From: Myxococcales bacterium
GTDB taxonomy: Bacteria; Myxococcota_A; Polyangia; Polyangiales; Polyangiaceae
NCBI GenBank assembly: GCA_025359105.1
Contig: JANYHK010000077.1
Span: forward strand, 50,871-114,870
Direction of reading: 5' to 3'
Length of the DNA: 64,000 nt
Made by a program: the position numbers and the translations under genes
Part shown: one piece after another, positions 49,461 to 58,516 of the stretch
Position numbering within the stretch: position 1 is the stretch's first letter
Layout: every line of letters starts with the position of its first letter
Notes under the pieces: model-generated
Databases searched by the model: none
What the model saw: only the letters and a program-made list of their open reading frames with translations
Told to the model about the DNA's origin: nothing

Positions 49461-50698
49461 GAAGCGACCGTGACGTACGCGAAGCGCCGGTTCTTCGAGC
49501 CCACCTTCAAGAGGTACCGCTTGCCGACCTCGAGCTGCAGGTTCGGATCGGCGACGCGCGCGCGATCGAGCTCCACGCCGCCCTGCTCGACGAGGCGCTT
49601 GCCCTCGCCCGTCGACTTGACGAGACCGGCGGCGCTGAGCGCCTTGGCGATCCACAGCGTCGCCTGCTCGGTCGTGACGGTGTGCTCGGGGATATCGCTC
49701 GGGAGCTCGTCCGCCAGGTACGCCTTCTCGAAGTCGCCGCGCGCCGATCTGGCCAGCTCCGCGCCATGGAAGCGCGTGATGAGCTCGCGCGCGAACTCGT
49801 GCTTGGCCGCGAGCGGATCGCCGGAGCCCTTGAGCGCGGCGATCTCCTCGTTCTTCTTCGTCGAGAGGAGCTCGAAGTATCGGTAAATGACCTGATCGTC
49901 GATCTGCATCACCTTGCGGTACATCGAGAGCGGCGCCTCGAGGAGGCCGATGAAATTGTCGGCGCTCTTGCTCATCTTCTTGCCGACGACCTTGGCCCCC
50001 TCCATCTTGGCGTCGATGCCTTCGAGGATGGGCGTCGTCATGACCATCTGCGCGCGCTTGCCGTACTTGGGCATGATGTCGCGGCCGACGAGCAGGTTGA
50101 AGAGCTGGTCGGTGCCGCCGAGCTCGATGTCGCTCTCGAGCGCGACCGAGTCGTAGCCCTGGAGCAGCGGGTACAAGAACTCGTGCTGGTAGATGGGCTT
50201 CTGCTTGGCGAAGCGCTCCCCGAAGTCGTTTCGCTCGAGCATCCGCGACACCGTCATCTTCGCCATGAGCTCGAAGATCTCCGACGGCGTCATCTTGTCG
50301 AGCCACTCGGAGTTGTAGCGGAGCTCCGTCTTGTCGCCGTCCAGGATCAGGAACGCCTGCTTGGTGTAGGTGACCGCCGCCTCGCGCACCTGCTCGCGGG
50401 TCAGGCGCGGGCGCAGATCGTTCTGGCCGGTGGGATCGCCGACGGTGGCGGTGACGTCGCCGACGAGGAAGATGACCTTGTGCCCCAGGTCCTGGAACTG
50501 GCGCAGCTTGTTCATCAGCACGGCGTGCCCGAGGTGCAGATCGGGCCGCGTCGGATCGAAGCCCGCCTTCACTCGGAGGGGCACGCCCGTCTCGCGCGAC
50601 TTGGTGAGGCGCTCTTCGAGCTCCGCGCGTACGTGCAGATCGACGACGCCGCGCGTGAGGAGCGCGAGCTGCTCATCGACGGGGAGGAACGTGGGCAT
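49457..50698 (-). CDS. tyrS: Tyrosyl-tRNA synthetase
   Basis: A class I aminoacyl-tRNA synthetase of 413 residues. The HIGH-like motif is DLHLGHAVL and the KMSKS loop is GKKMSKSADN; the tyrosine-binding strand YDSVALESDIELGGTDQLFNL (cited in part) and the C-terminal S4 RNA-binding domain (EGKRLVEQGGVELD) are present. The length suits the TyrRS-Z type rather than the short archaeal type. Its stop overlaps the next lipoprotein start. Confidence 0.98.
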   Translation of the reverse strand: MPTFLPVDEQLALLTRGVVDLHVRAELEERLTKSRETGVPLRVKAGFDPTRPDLHLGHAVLMNKLRQFQDLGHKVIFLVGDVTATVGDPTGQNDLRPRLTREQVREAAVTYTKQAFLILDGDKTELRYNSEWLDKMTPSEIFELMAKMTVSRMLERNDFGERFAKQKPIYQHEFLYPLLQGYDSVALESDIELGGTDQLFNLLVGRDIMPKYGKRAQMVMTTPILEGIDAKMEGAKVVGKKMSKSADNFIGLLEAPLSMYRKVMQIDDQVIYRYFELLSTKKNEEIAALKGSGDPLAAKHEFARELITRFHGAELARSARGDFEKAYLADELPSDIPEHTVTTEQATLWIAKALSAAGLVKSTGEGKRLVEQGGVELDRARVADPNLQLEVGKRYLLKVGSKNRRFAYVTVAS

Positions 50699-50737
50699 GC
50701 CCCCCTATGTAGCAAATCTCCCGGTCTTGGGAGCAGT

Positions 50738-52009
50738 CTACTGGGCGACGAGCTGCGCGTTCGGCGTCTTCGGCTTGCAGGCCGCGGGAGCCGCGGAGAG
50801 CTTCGTCGCCTTCGCGAGGAGCTCGTATTCGTCCTCGAACGACCTGGCCAGCTCGGCGTCGGTGACGATGAGGAGGTTCTCGTCGTTGGCGTCGTCTGCG
50901 CTCTTGCTGAAGTTGAACGAGCCGAGCACGACCGTCTTGTGATCGATGATGAAGACCTTGTGGTGGAGGAAGTTCCGCAGGCCCTGGATGCGCCCGAACG
51001 TCCAGCGAGAGAGGTCGACGTTGCTGCCGTGGGCGGCGAGGATGCTCGGGTAGGCGCCGGCGCACGCGCCGTTGTTCTCGAAGACGCCCTTCACCTCGAT
51101 GCCGTGCGACGCGCGTTCGATGACCGCCTGGGAGATCGGCCCGTCTGTGAACTGGAACGCCATGAAGTGGATCGTGCTCTTCGCGGAGGCGACCACCTCG
51201 GCTACGCGCGTCGTCGCCTTGTCGTTCTTCGGGAAGAACACCTCGAAGGGCCTCCCGGCGATCTCGAGCGTGTGCTGCGTGGGCATCACGAAGTCGACGT
51301 CGATGACGTGGTTACCAGGCGTGCGCGCGGCGGTGAAATGCGAGTAGAGGAACTCGAACTGCTTGGTGTAGTGGGCCGCGAGCTCGGCCGAGCGAACCAC
51401 GAACGCGTGGTTCCAGTACGCGAGATCCCCCTGGCTCATGTTCCACGAGCCGGTCCACACCGTCTTGCCGTTCAGGACGACGAACTTGTTGTGCATGATG
51501 GCGCCGCGCGCGCCGTCGTCGTGCACCGGGATCTTGGCTTTGAGGATCGCGGCCATCGGCTTTTCGTAGATCTCGTCGAACTTCTGGCGACCGTAGCGCT
51601 CACCGGCGTCGTCGCTGGGGTTGCCGCGATCGATCGTGTCGCCGTCGGTGACCATGCGGACGTCGCAGCCGCGCCCCTTGGCGCGCACCATCGCGTCGGC
51701 GATGTTCTGCAGGTTGAAGTCGTAGTCGGCGAGGAGCACCGAGCAGCCGGCCCCCTTCGTCTGGTCGATCAGTTGGACGAGGCGCAGGTCGGGCGCGGGT
51801 CCGCCGGCGATCTTGATCTCGAGGGCTTCGGCGTCCTCCTGCTTCACCTGACCGCGCGCGACGAGGTCGGGCAGCGGGTTGGTGAAGAAGAGCTCGAAGG
51901 GGGTCGCCTTCACGTCGCTCGTGTCTTCGCCCTGCTGGGCGTCCGGGGAGCCGCTGCACGCGGCGAGGGCGGTGGCCAAGGAGACGAGAAGGGCCCCAAC
52001 GAGCTTCAC
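50738..52009 (-). CDS. Phospholipase D-like lipoprotein
   Basis: A 423-residue lipoprotein with lipobox LAAC and two PLD phosphodiesterase motifs, HNKFVVLNGKTVWTGSWN and HHKVFIIDHKTVVLGSFNFS. The first has Asn instead of the usual Asp after the Lys. Both keep the His and Lys needed for catalysis. It may cleave phospholipid, nucleic acid or another phosphodiester outside the cytoplasm. It starts by GTG overlapping the stop of the metallo-beta-lactamase gene, so the two are one unit. Confidence 0.9.
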   Translation of the reverse strand: MKLVGALLVSLATALAACSGSPDAQQGEDTSDVKATPFELFFTNPLPDLVARGQVKQEDAEALEIKIAGGPAPDLRLVQLIDQTKGAGCSVLLADYDFNLQNIADAMVRAKGRGCDVRMVTDGDTIDRGNPSDDAGERYGRQKFDEIYEKPMAAILKAKIPVHDDGARGAIMHNKFVVLNGKTVWTGSWNMSQGDLAYWNHAFVVRSAELAAHYTKQFEFLYSHFTAARTPGNHVIDVDFVMPTQHTLEIAGRPFEVFFPKNDKATTRVAEVVASAKSTIHFMAFQFTDGPISQAVIERASHGIEVKGVFENNGACAGAYPSILAAHGSNVDLSRWTFGRIQGLRNFLHHKVFIIDHKTVVLGSFNFSKSADDANDENLLIVTDAELARSFEDEYELLAKATKLSAAPAACKPKTPNAQLVAQ

Positions 52010-53184
52010 GGCGCAATGTCCAGGATGTGGTTGTCGCAGCCGCCGGGCGCGGAGTCGTCCACGCCGACGCGATCCTTCGTGGCGCAGCCGGCCTTGTCGC
52101 TGGCATCGGTGCGGAGCACGTGCGGCACGGCTTTCTCGATCATGGCCACGACCGGCGCGTCGGGAAGGACGGTACCGGCGTAGGGACGCGGCCCCGCGCT
52201 CAAGAGTGCGAAGGCCGGGCTCACTGCCTTGACGAACGTGGAGCGGTTCGACGTCTGCGAGCCGTGGTGGCCTACCTGCCAGATGTCCACCTTGATGTCC
52301 GAAGCGTGATTCGCGATGAGGGCCCCTTCGGCCAGAGACGGCGTCGCGTCGATCGACTGCGACGGAGCGCCTGCCATCGCGTCCCCCATGAGGAGGAGGC
52401 TCGTGCGGCCGAGATCGACACGCACCACGAGCGAGTTCATGTTCGCGTTCTGCGAGAACGACTGGGTGTCGGCGTGCAGGATCTTGAAGTGCGCCCCGAC
52501 GCCGAGCGCGGTCGTGTCGTTCTCCTGGAACGAGGACCACTTCACCTTCGCGGGCATCGTGATCATCTCGCCGTTGACGTTCTGACCACGGTTGCCGGGG
52601 ACGGGCAGCGCCGTGTGGTACGCGAGGTCGGGGCTGTCGGCGGCGGCCTTGAGCATCGCGCCGTAGTTCTGATTGTCGTAGCCCATGCCGGGCTCCCAGA
52701 GGTTCTTCACGTCGTAGCAGCGAAGGACCTCGTCGAGCGCGGCCACGTGATCGTCGTGGGGGTGGCTCAGGAAGACGTGATCGATCGTGAGCTTCTTGCC
52801 GGCCGAGTCGGGCCACACGTCGCCGTCGGGCTGGCAGGCGCTCTCGCCGGACGGGCCGATCGCGGCGTGGAGGTAGGCGAGCAGGCGGCTCTTGTTGCTC
52901 GTTGCGGTGAGGCCGCGGGCGTCGTCGCCCGAGCCGCCGTCGAAGAGCATCGTGAAGTCGGACCCCTGGACCAGGATCGCGAGGCCGGAGCCCACGTCGA
53001 TCATGTGGATGCGGTAGTGCTTCGCGGTGGGGGGCTTCGAGGGGATGTCCGCGACGGCTGCGACGACCTTGGCCTTTATGCGCGAGCGGGTGGCGTCGTC
53101 GTCGGTCGTGCCGTCCGACGGCGCTGCCGCGCTGCACGCGGCGATGCACCCGGCGAGTGCGAAGCTTAGGGGGCGAAGTGTCAT
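52006..53184 (-). CDS. Metallo-beta-lactamase-fold lipoprotein (ComEC-like)
   Basis: A 392-residue lipoprotein with lipobox CIAAC. The MBL fold is intact: HVFLSHPHDDHVAAL carries the HxHxDH metal ligands, VGHHGSQTSN is the HHGS segment seen in ComEC/Rec2-type MBL domains, and further His/Asp are at the usual places. These enzymes hydrolyse phosphodiesters in DNA. The ATG at 53184 opens the signal peptide; earlier in-frame starts lack one. Overlap with the PLD gene suggests a pair of secreted nucleases or phosphodiesterases. Confidence 0.88.
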   Translation of the reverse strand: MTLRPLSFALAGCIAACSAAAPSDGTTDDDATRSRIKAKVVAAVADIPSKPPTAKHYRIHMIDVGSGLAILVQGSDFTMLFDGGSGDDARGLTATSNKSRLLAYLHAAIGPSGESACQPDGDVWPDSAGKKLTIDHVFLSHPHDDHVAALDEVLRCYDVKNLWEPGMGYDNQNYGAMLKAAADSPDLAYHTALPVPGNRGQNVNGEMITMPAKVKWSSFQENDTTALGVGAHFKILHADTQSFSQNANMNSLVVRVDLGRTSLLLMGDAMAGAPSQSIDATPSLAEGALIANHASDIKVDIWQVGHHGSQTSNRSTFVKAVSPAFALLSAGPRPYAGTVLPDAPVVAMIEKAVPHVLRTDASDKAGCATKDRVGVDDSAPGGCDNHILDIAP

Positions 53185-53376
53185 GATGTAGGTAACGCTC
53201 GCATACACCATGCCGTCTTGCGTCAGCGCAAAACTATTCGGCAATCTGGCTCAGCCATGGGCAAGATGGACAAATGAAGTGGATCGCTGACGATCCGGCT
53301 CCGTAGCCCGTATGACAGACCCGGCATCCTCTGCCACGGTCATCGGCCAGGCGGCAGCAGCAGCTGGCGTCGGCAG

Positions 53377-53694
53377 TCAGTCGTCCGAGTCGTCGCCGCC
53401 CGTGATGGCGAGGTGCCGGCTGTTGTTGACGAGCTCTTTCAGCTCCTTGCCGACCTTGAAGAATGGAAGCCGCTTGGCGGGAACCGGGACCGGGGCACCC
53501 GTCCGCGGGTTGCGGCCGGAGTAGGGCTTGTACGGACGCACCGTGAAGCTCCCAAATCCTCGGATCTCGATTCCTTCACCGCGCTGCAACGACTCGGTCA
53601 TCGAGTCGAACACGCAGTTGACCACCAGCTCCGCGCGGGCCTTGGTGAGCTCGGTGCGGGCGGCGAGGGCGTCGATGAGTTCGCTTTTGGTCAT
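53377..53694 (-). CDS. IHF-beta/HU-like DNA-binding protein, copy A
   Basis: A 105-residue protein of the IHF/HU family: MTKSELIDAL helix, GIEIRGFGSFTVRPY and the beta arm GRNPRTGAPVPVPAKRLPFFKVGKELK. It bends DNA. It is the second of two tandem copies, two bases apart, with only seven residue differences and many silent differences from copy B. This indicates both are under selection. An acidic C-terminal tail (GGDDSDD) is longer than in IHF-beta of enterobacteria. Whether they pair with each other or with another subunit is unknown. Confidence 0.92.
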   Translation of the reverse strand: MTKSELIDALAARTELTKARAELVVNCVFDSMTESLQRGEGIEIRGFGSFTVRPYKPYSGRNPRTGAPVPVPAKRLPFFKVGKELKELVNNSRHLAITGGDDSDD

Positions 53695-53696
53695 GA

Positions 53697-54014
53697 TCAG
53701 TCGTCCGAGTCGTCACCGCCGGTGATGGCGAGGTGACGGCTGTTGTTGACGAGCTCTTTGAGCTCTTTTCCGACCTTGAAGAAGGGAAGTCGCTTCGCGG
53801 GAACCGGGACCGGCGCGCCCGTCCGAGGATTTCTGCCGGAGTAGGGCTTGTACGGGCGAACGGTGAAGCTGCCAAATCCGCGAATCTCGATTCCCTCGCC
53901 GCGCTCGAGCGCTTCGGTCATCGAGTCGAAGACGCAGTTGACGACCAGCTCGGCACGCGCCTTCGTCAGGTCGCTGCGCAAAGACATCGCGTCGATGAGT
54001 TCGCTCTTCGTCAT
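53697..54014 (-). CDS. IHF-beta/HU-like DNA-binding protein, copy B
   Basis: A 105-residue protein almost identical to copy A (seven replacements, at residues 10-12, 14, 15, 35 and 37, all in the N-terminal half). It lies first in the operon and probably provides the promoter for both. The DNA-contacting Pro and Arg of the beta arm are kept. The differences fall in the dimer helix region, which could favour a heterodimer of A with B. Confidence 0.92.
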   Translation of the reverse strand: MTKSELIDAMSLRSDLTKARAELVVNCVFDSMTEALERGEGIEIRGFGSFTVRPYKPYSGRNPRTGAPVPVPAKRLPFFKVGKELKELVNNSRHLAITGGDDSDD

Positions 54015-54105
54015 GGTCGGGCTCGGCGGGGCTTGGAGGACTCCGAGGATGTTCGAAGGTCCGAAGATCGCTCTTAAAATCGGTAACAGAGGGGGCCTAG
54101 AAACG

Positions 54106-56166
54106 TCAATAACGGCTTTCGGCGGTCTCCAGCGTTATGTAATCGATGGATATTTCACGGTTTGTCGTCAGCACTACGAACGCCCGTGGCGGCGAGAGGT
54201 TCGCCAACTGCTCGGGAAGACGTTCGGACTGGTCGCGCGGACCGTCCCTCCACGCCCACGTCACAAGCGGCTGATCGGGCGTGTGGTAGATGCACAGCGC
54301 GCCGTCGCCGCCCGATCCGCGATGGACGACGCTCGGACGGATGCGCCAGAGTCCCGCGCGCGGAACCGGCAGCTCGACCACGGCGCTCGCGCTCCTCTCG
54401 CCCCGAGGATCACCGGTCGCGGTGAGCGCGAGCACGCGGCCGCTCGGCACCCAGAGCGGCGCCGCCCAGCCGTTCGACTGGCGAAGCGGCGGCCAGTCGC
54501 TCTCGGTCTCGAACTTCCAGAGAGGATCGGTGAGCGCCGCGCCACCCGGCCAGCGCGTGAGTGTCGCGCCCTCGGGACGGAGCTCGTACTGATTCGCGAT
54601 CGGCTGTCCGGAGCGCGCGACGAGCAGGCGATCGTGATCGTCGCCGCGGAGGCGCGCGGCGAGCACGCCCTTGCTTGCGCCGACGCCGGGATCGTGGGCG
54701 AGGTTGAAGCCGTGATCCGTGTCGAAAAAGAGGATGCCGGTCGTCACGTTCGACTCGCGGAGCTTGTCGGGCTCGAACATCGGCCGACCGCCGTCGCGCG
54801 CGGCGAGGGCGAGGTGGTCGTGCGAGGCGTGCACCGCGAAGCCCGCGAGAGAGAGGGCGAGGAGCGCGTACGCGCGGCGCAGGAAGGCGACGCGCGTGAA
54901 GAGCTCGGCGGCGGCGAGGGCGACGAGGGCGTGCTCGATCGGGAGCACGTCGGCGAAGTAACGCGCGCCGCCGCCCGGGTAGTTTCCGTCGAAGTAAAAC
55001 GGCGCGTACGCCAGCACCTGCCCCACGACGAGGGCCTGCGCGAGGCGCGCGGTTCGTGAGCGCGGGACGAGGACGAGGAGCGCGAGGGGCTCGAGGTTCG
55101 CGACGTCGGTGAGGTGCATCCGCAAGCGGCGCAGCGTCGTGCCGATGGCCGCGGCGAGCCCGTAGCCGTCGCCGAGTCGCGCGGTCACGAAGTCGCCGTG
55201 CTCGAAGGTGCAGCCGATGCCCTTGCCGAATCCGTACCGGAAGCAGCCGGGCGGACCGTCGCTCGTCGCGTAGTACGCGAGCTGCGTCGACGCGAAGGCG
55301 GAGCCGGTCGCGGCGCGGTTCGCCGCGAACAAGAGGAGAAGGCCAGGGAGCGCCGCGGCGGCCGACCACCCGAGCGCACGGGCGCGCGCGCGTCGATCCA
55401 ACGCCGCCCCGCCGCCCCAGGCAAGGACTGCGACGAGCGCGCCGATCGGGAGCGCGCTGACCATGCGCGTCGCCGCCGCCCAGCCGACCATGAGGCCCGC
55501 CAGCGCGAAGAAGCGCGCGCCCCCGGTCCGCTGTCCGGCGAGCGCGCTCGCGAAGGCGATCGTGACGGCGAGCGCCGTCGCGCCGTGGGCCATCGTGTCG
55601 GCGGTGTGGTAGCGGAGCGTCGCGCACAGGAGGGAGAGCACCGTCGCCAGGCGCGCGATGCGTTCCTCCTCGGCGTGGCCACGCGCAAGCTCACGCGCGG
55701 CAAAGTACGTGGCGATGGCGACCGCCGCAGCGAGGACCGGACCGATCACCATCGGCGCGCCGATCTTGAACCCCAGCGCGAGCAGGAGCGGGTAGCCCGG
55801 CGGGAAGATCCCGGCGACCGTTCCCGGCTCCTGGAAGAGGAGGAAGCGACCGCGGAAGCTGGCCGACACGTCCGGCACCGCCCACGAGAACGTGCCGTGC
55901 GAGAGCGCGCGGCCCTGCAGGAAATACGTCGTCGCGTCGATGATGCGGGGCCCGCCGCGCAGGTAGTGGGCGACGTAGCCGAGAGAGAGAAACGCGGCCA
56001 CGAACGCCGCGATCGTGAGGAAGCGCGTGCGCGGCTGCGGCTGCGCGACGGAACGCCCGCGCGCGACGGCGCGGAGCGCGAGCGCGGCGCCGAGGGCGAG
56101 GGCGACCCACGCGGGCGCGTCCTCCGGCCGGTGCCAGGTGCCCAGGAGCTGCGCGAGGCGCGACAT
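54106..56166 (-). CDS. Polytopic membrane protein, GT-C/glycosyltransferase-like
   Basis: A 686-residue protein with about ten predicted transmembrane helices in the first ~480 residues and a soluble C-terminal domain. The first extracytoplasmic loop holds DATTYFLQGRALS, at the position of the catalytic Asp/Glu motif of ArnT/PMT (GT-C) transferases, and GIFPPGYPLLLAL follows in a way common among them. The C-terminal ~200 residues form a beta-rich module. It would transfer a sugar from a lipid-linked donor to an outer target, but the donor is unknown. It ends the minus-strand pair with the next gene. Confidence 0.72.
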   Translation of the reverse strand: MSRLAQLLGTWHRPEDAPAWVALALGAALALRAVARGRSVAQPQPRTRFLTIAAFVAAFLSLGYVAHYLRGGPRIIDATTYFLQGRALSHGTFSWAVPDVSASFRGRFLLFQEPGTVAGIFPPGYPLLLALGFKIGAPMVIGPVLAAAVAIATYFAARELARGHAEEERIARLATVLSLLCATLRYHTADTMAHGATALAVTIAFASALAGQRTGGARFFALAGLMVGWAAATRMVSALPIGALVAVLAWGGGAALDRRARARALGWSAAAALPGLLLLFAANRAATGSAFASTQLAYYATSDGPPGCFRYGFGKGIGCTFEHGDFVTARLGDGYGLAAAIGTTLRRLRMHLTDVANLEPLALLVLVPRSRTARLAQALVVGQVLAYAPFYFDGNYPGGGARYFADVLPIEHALVALAAAELFTRVAFLRRAYALLALSLAGFAVHASHDHLALAARDGGRPMFEPDKLRESNVTTGILFFDTDHGFNLAHDPGVGASKGVLAARLRGDDHDRLLVARSGQPIANQYELRPEGATLTRWPGGAALTDPLWKFETESDWPPLRQSNGWAAPLWVPSGRVLALTATGDPRGERSASAVVELPVPRAGLWRIRPSVVHRGSGGDGALCIYHTPDQPLVTWAWRDGPRDQSERLPEQLANLSPPRAFVVLTTNREISIDYITLETAESRY

Positions 56167-56177
56167 CGGCGCCAAGT

Positions 56178-58430
56178 CTACTGCGTGACCCACACGTGGT
56201 AGTCGATGAAGTCGTCGGGGCCGTCGTTGGCGAGCTCGACGTCGAGATCGGCGGTCACCTTCTCCGCCGGGATCTTCGCCTCCTTCTCGACCCACCCCTC
56301 GGTGCGCTCGAAGTCGACGTGGTCCACCTCTTCTCCGCCCACGCGGACGTGCACGGTGGCGCGGCCGTCCGGCGCGCTACGAATGACGAGGTGCGCGACG
56401 CGCCCCCGCGACGCGCCGCGGACGACGAAGCGCTCTCGCCGGCCCTTGCCGATGCGGCGCCCGCCGTCGAACATGTCCTCGCCCGGGTCCATGGGGTCGG
56501 GGAGGATCTTCATGTCCGTCCACCCGCCCGCGGGGCGCGGGAACGCGTAGTCGTGCTCCTTTTCGCTAAGGAGATCGGCGACGTCGAGCGTATCGACGAC
56601 GCGCACGTCGTACGCCGGCATCCCTCGCAGGCGGTTGCCGGTACCGAGCAGATGCCAGTCGGCCTTGTAGATGACGTCCTCGTAGCCGCCGCAGATCACG
56701 TTGCCCTCGGCGGGGAACCGCGCGATCTCGGCGCTCGTGAACCACGTCGGGAGCACGCCCCACCAGCTCGGGTAGATGGCGAAGAGATCGGGGCGGTCGG
56801 TCGGCGGCAGGTGCTCCATGAGCTCCAGCGTCGCCGGCAGCCCGTGCACGCCCGCGCGCGCGAACGGGAGCTTGCCGAGGCCGCCGAGGCCGATGATGTC
56901 GAGCCCCGGCCGCGCCGACGCGTAGATCAGCGCGCCGGCGTCGCCGACGAGGATGCGCCGCGCCTTCTGGGTCGCGAGCCAGCGCCCGGCGACGACGTGC
57001 TGGTCGCGGATGTTGCGGCTCGCGCGCCCGAAGAACCAGCGCTGGTCGCGCATCTTGTGCTCCTGGTGCGTGGACGCGAGGACCACCGCCGCCGACACCG
57101 CGAGGACGCGCACCGGCCAGTACCTGAGGAGGAGCGCCGCCGCGAGGCCTGCGCCGAACGCGAGGGTCCACGCGAGGCGCCAGGACGGATCCTCGCCGCC
57201 CGGCCGCACCGAGAGCGCGACGAGCTGCGCACACAGAGCGCCGCCGAGCGCCATCGTGATGACGCGCGGCCGGTTCGCGCGCTGGGCGAGCGCGGTGGCG
57301 CCGACGGCGGCGAGGAGGATGAGCCACGCGACCCCCGGCATCGTGTAGCGCTCGTTTTGCCAGCGCACCTGCCCGTTCATCGCGACCATCGCGAACCACC
57401 CGGCGAGCTGCAGGAGCAGGAGCACGGCGACCTTGCGCGTCTTCGGGATGGCGAGCGCGGCGAACGCCAGCGCCGGCACGAGGAAGTCGACGTGCGCGTC
57501 GTCGGTGAAGTGGTACTCGAGGTTCCGCAGGATCGCGTACTTCAGGTTGAACGTGTAGTCTGCAATCTTCTCTTCGGGCGTGAGGAAGGGGTTATTGACG
57601 GCCAGCTTCACGATCGCGCCGTTGGCCGTCCACTCGCCGGTGAGCACGCGATTGCATGCCGTCTGGAGCGCGAGGAGGGCGGCGGCCGGCGAGCCCACAC
57701 GCACGAGCGTCCACAGCGCGGCGCGCCGGTTCACGCGGCGGCGGACGCCCCACGCCCCGACCAACCCGAACGCCGCGATCGTGGTCACTGCCTCGGGGCG
57801 GGTCACGACCAGCATCGCGCTGGCGATGCCGAGCCAACGGCCCGCGCTCGCGACGTCGGTGACGTGCGCGTCCTCGAGCTTCTGCCAGGCGACGAGCGCG
57901 ATCGCCCACATGCCGAGGAAGAACGCGACCTCCATCCCGCTCCACAAGGACCAGTCGAGCGCCCCGAGCCAGAAGAACGCGGGCGGCGCGACGTAGCTCG
58001 CGGCCTTGCTCGGGAACAGCGGACGCACGGCGAGGAGGAGGCCGAAGCAGCACATCGCCGCGACGATCGCCGCCCACACCATGATCGACAGGTCGCGAAA
58101 CCCCACCAGGTACCCCGCCGCGAGCGCGAAAGGGTAGGAGAGGCTGGTGTTGCCCGACGAGTATCCGTTACCGACGACCCACTCGAACGGATGACCTTCC
58201 GCAGTAGCGCGGGCGTAGTCGAAGTGGATGAAGACGTCGTCGAGGGGCGCGCTCCATTCGCCCCCCGTCTGCTTCAGCAGCGAGCCGTAAAAAGCCCGCG
58301 CGTTCGTGAGGGTGACGACCGCGGCCCACACCGCATAAAGGGGCCGGTCCACGCGTGCGAAGAGGCGAGCGAAGAAGGGGAGGCGCGCTGCGATGGCGGC
58401 GCGAACACGGGACGACGACGACGACGACAT
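56178..58430 (-). CDS. Polytopic membrane protein, GT-C-like
   Basis: A 750-residue protein with about ten transmembrane helices. The first loop has PLDDVFIHFDYARATAEG with an acidic pair near the membrane, comparable to GT-C enzymes. After about residue 520 comes a soluble domain (ILVGDAGALIYASARPG, LDIIGLGGLGKLPFA, MPAYDVRVVDTLDV) and a final beta sandwich. It is 11 bases upstream of, and in the same direction as, the other GT-C-like gene and may have arisen by duplication. The ATG at 58430 follows no strong ribosome site. Confidence 0.7.
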   Translation of the reverse strand: MSSSSSSRVRAAIAARLPFFARLFARVDRPLYAVWAAVVTLTNARAFYGSLLKQTGGEWSAPLDDVFIHFDYARATAEGHPFEWVVGNGYSSGNTSLSYPFALAAGYLVGFRDLSIMVWAAIVAAMCCFGLLLAVRPLFPSKAASYVAPPAFFWLGALDWSLWSGMEVAFFLGMWAIALVAWQKLEDAHVTDVASAGRWLGIASAMLVVTRPEAVTTIAAFGLVGAWGVRRRVNRRAALWTLVRVGSPAAALLALQTACNRVLTGEWTANGAIVKLAVNNPFLTPEEKIADYTFNLKYAILRNLEYHFTDDAHVDFLVPALAFAALAIPKTRKVAVLLLLQLAGWFAMVAMNGQVRWQNERYTMPGVAWLILLAAVGATALAQRANRPRVITMALGGALCAQLVALSVRPGGEDPSWRLAWTLAFGAGLAAALLLRYWPVRVLAVSAAVVLASTHQEHKMRDQRWFFGRASRNIRDQHVVAGRWLATQKARRILVGDAGALIYASARPGLDIIGLGGLGKLPFARAGVHGLPATLELMEHLPPTDRPDLFAIYPSWWGVLPTWFTSAEIARFPAEGNVICGGYEDVIYKADWHLLGTGNRLRGMPAYDVRVVDTLDVADLLSEKEHDYAFPRPAGGWTDMKILPDPMDPGEDMFDGGRRIGKGRRERFVVRGASRGRVAHLVIRSAPDGRATVHVRVGGEEVDHVDFERTEGWVEKEAKIPAEKVTADLDVELANDGPDDFIDYHVWVTQ

Positions 58431-58516
58431 GTGGGGGACGCCCGTCACGCTTCTATCCCGTACGGACACGCAAAACCAGGTTGAGGAATCTCGTGGGGAC
58501 GAGTTAACTGCGGCGC

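Noticed and set aside
49682..52183. 833-codon open frame on the plus strand opposite tyrS and the PLD gene
   Set aside because: Antisense to tyrS with intact HIGH and KMSKS motifs; composition is that of a shadow frame.
56196..58484. 762-codon open frame opposite the GT-C-like gene
   Set aside because: Mirror of the coding frame on the minus strand; it lacks any recognisable motif, while the minus frame has clear transmembrane segments.
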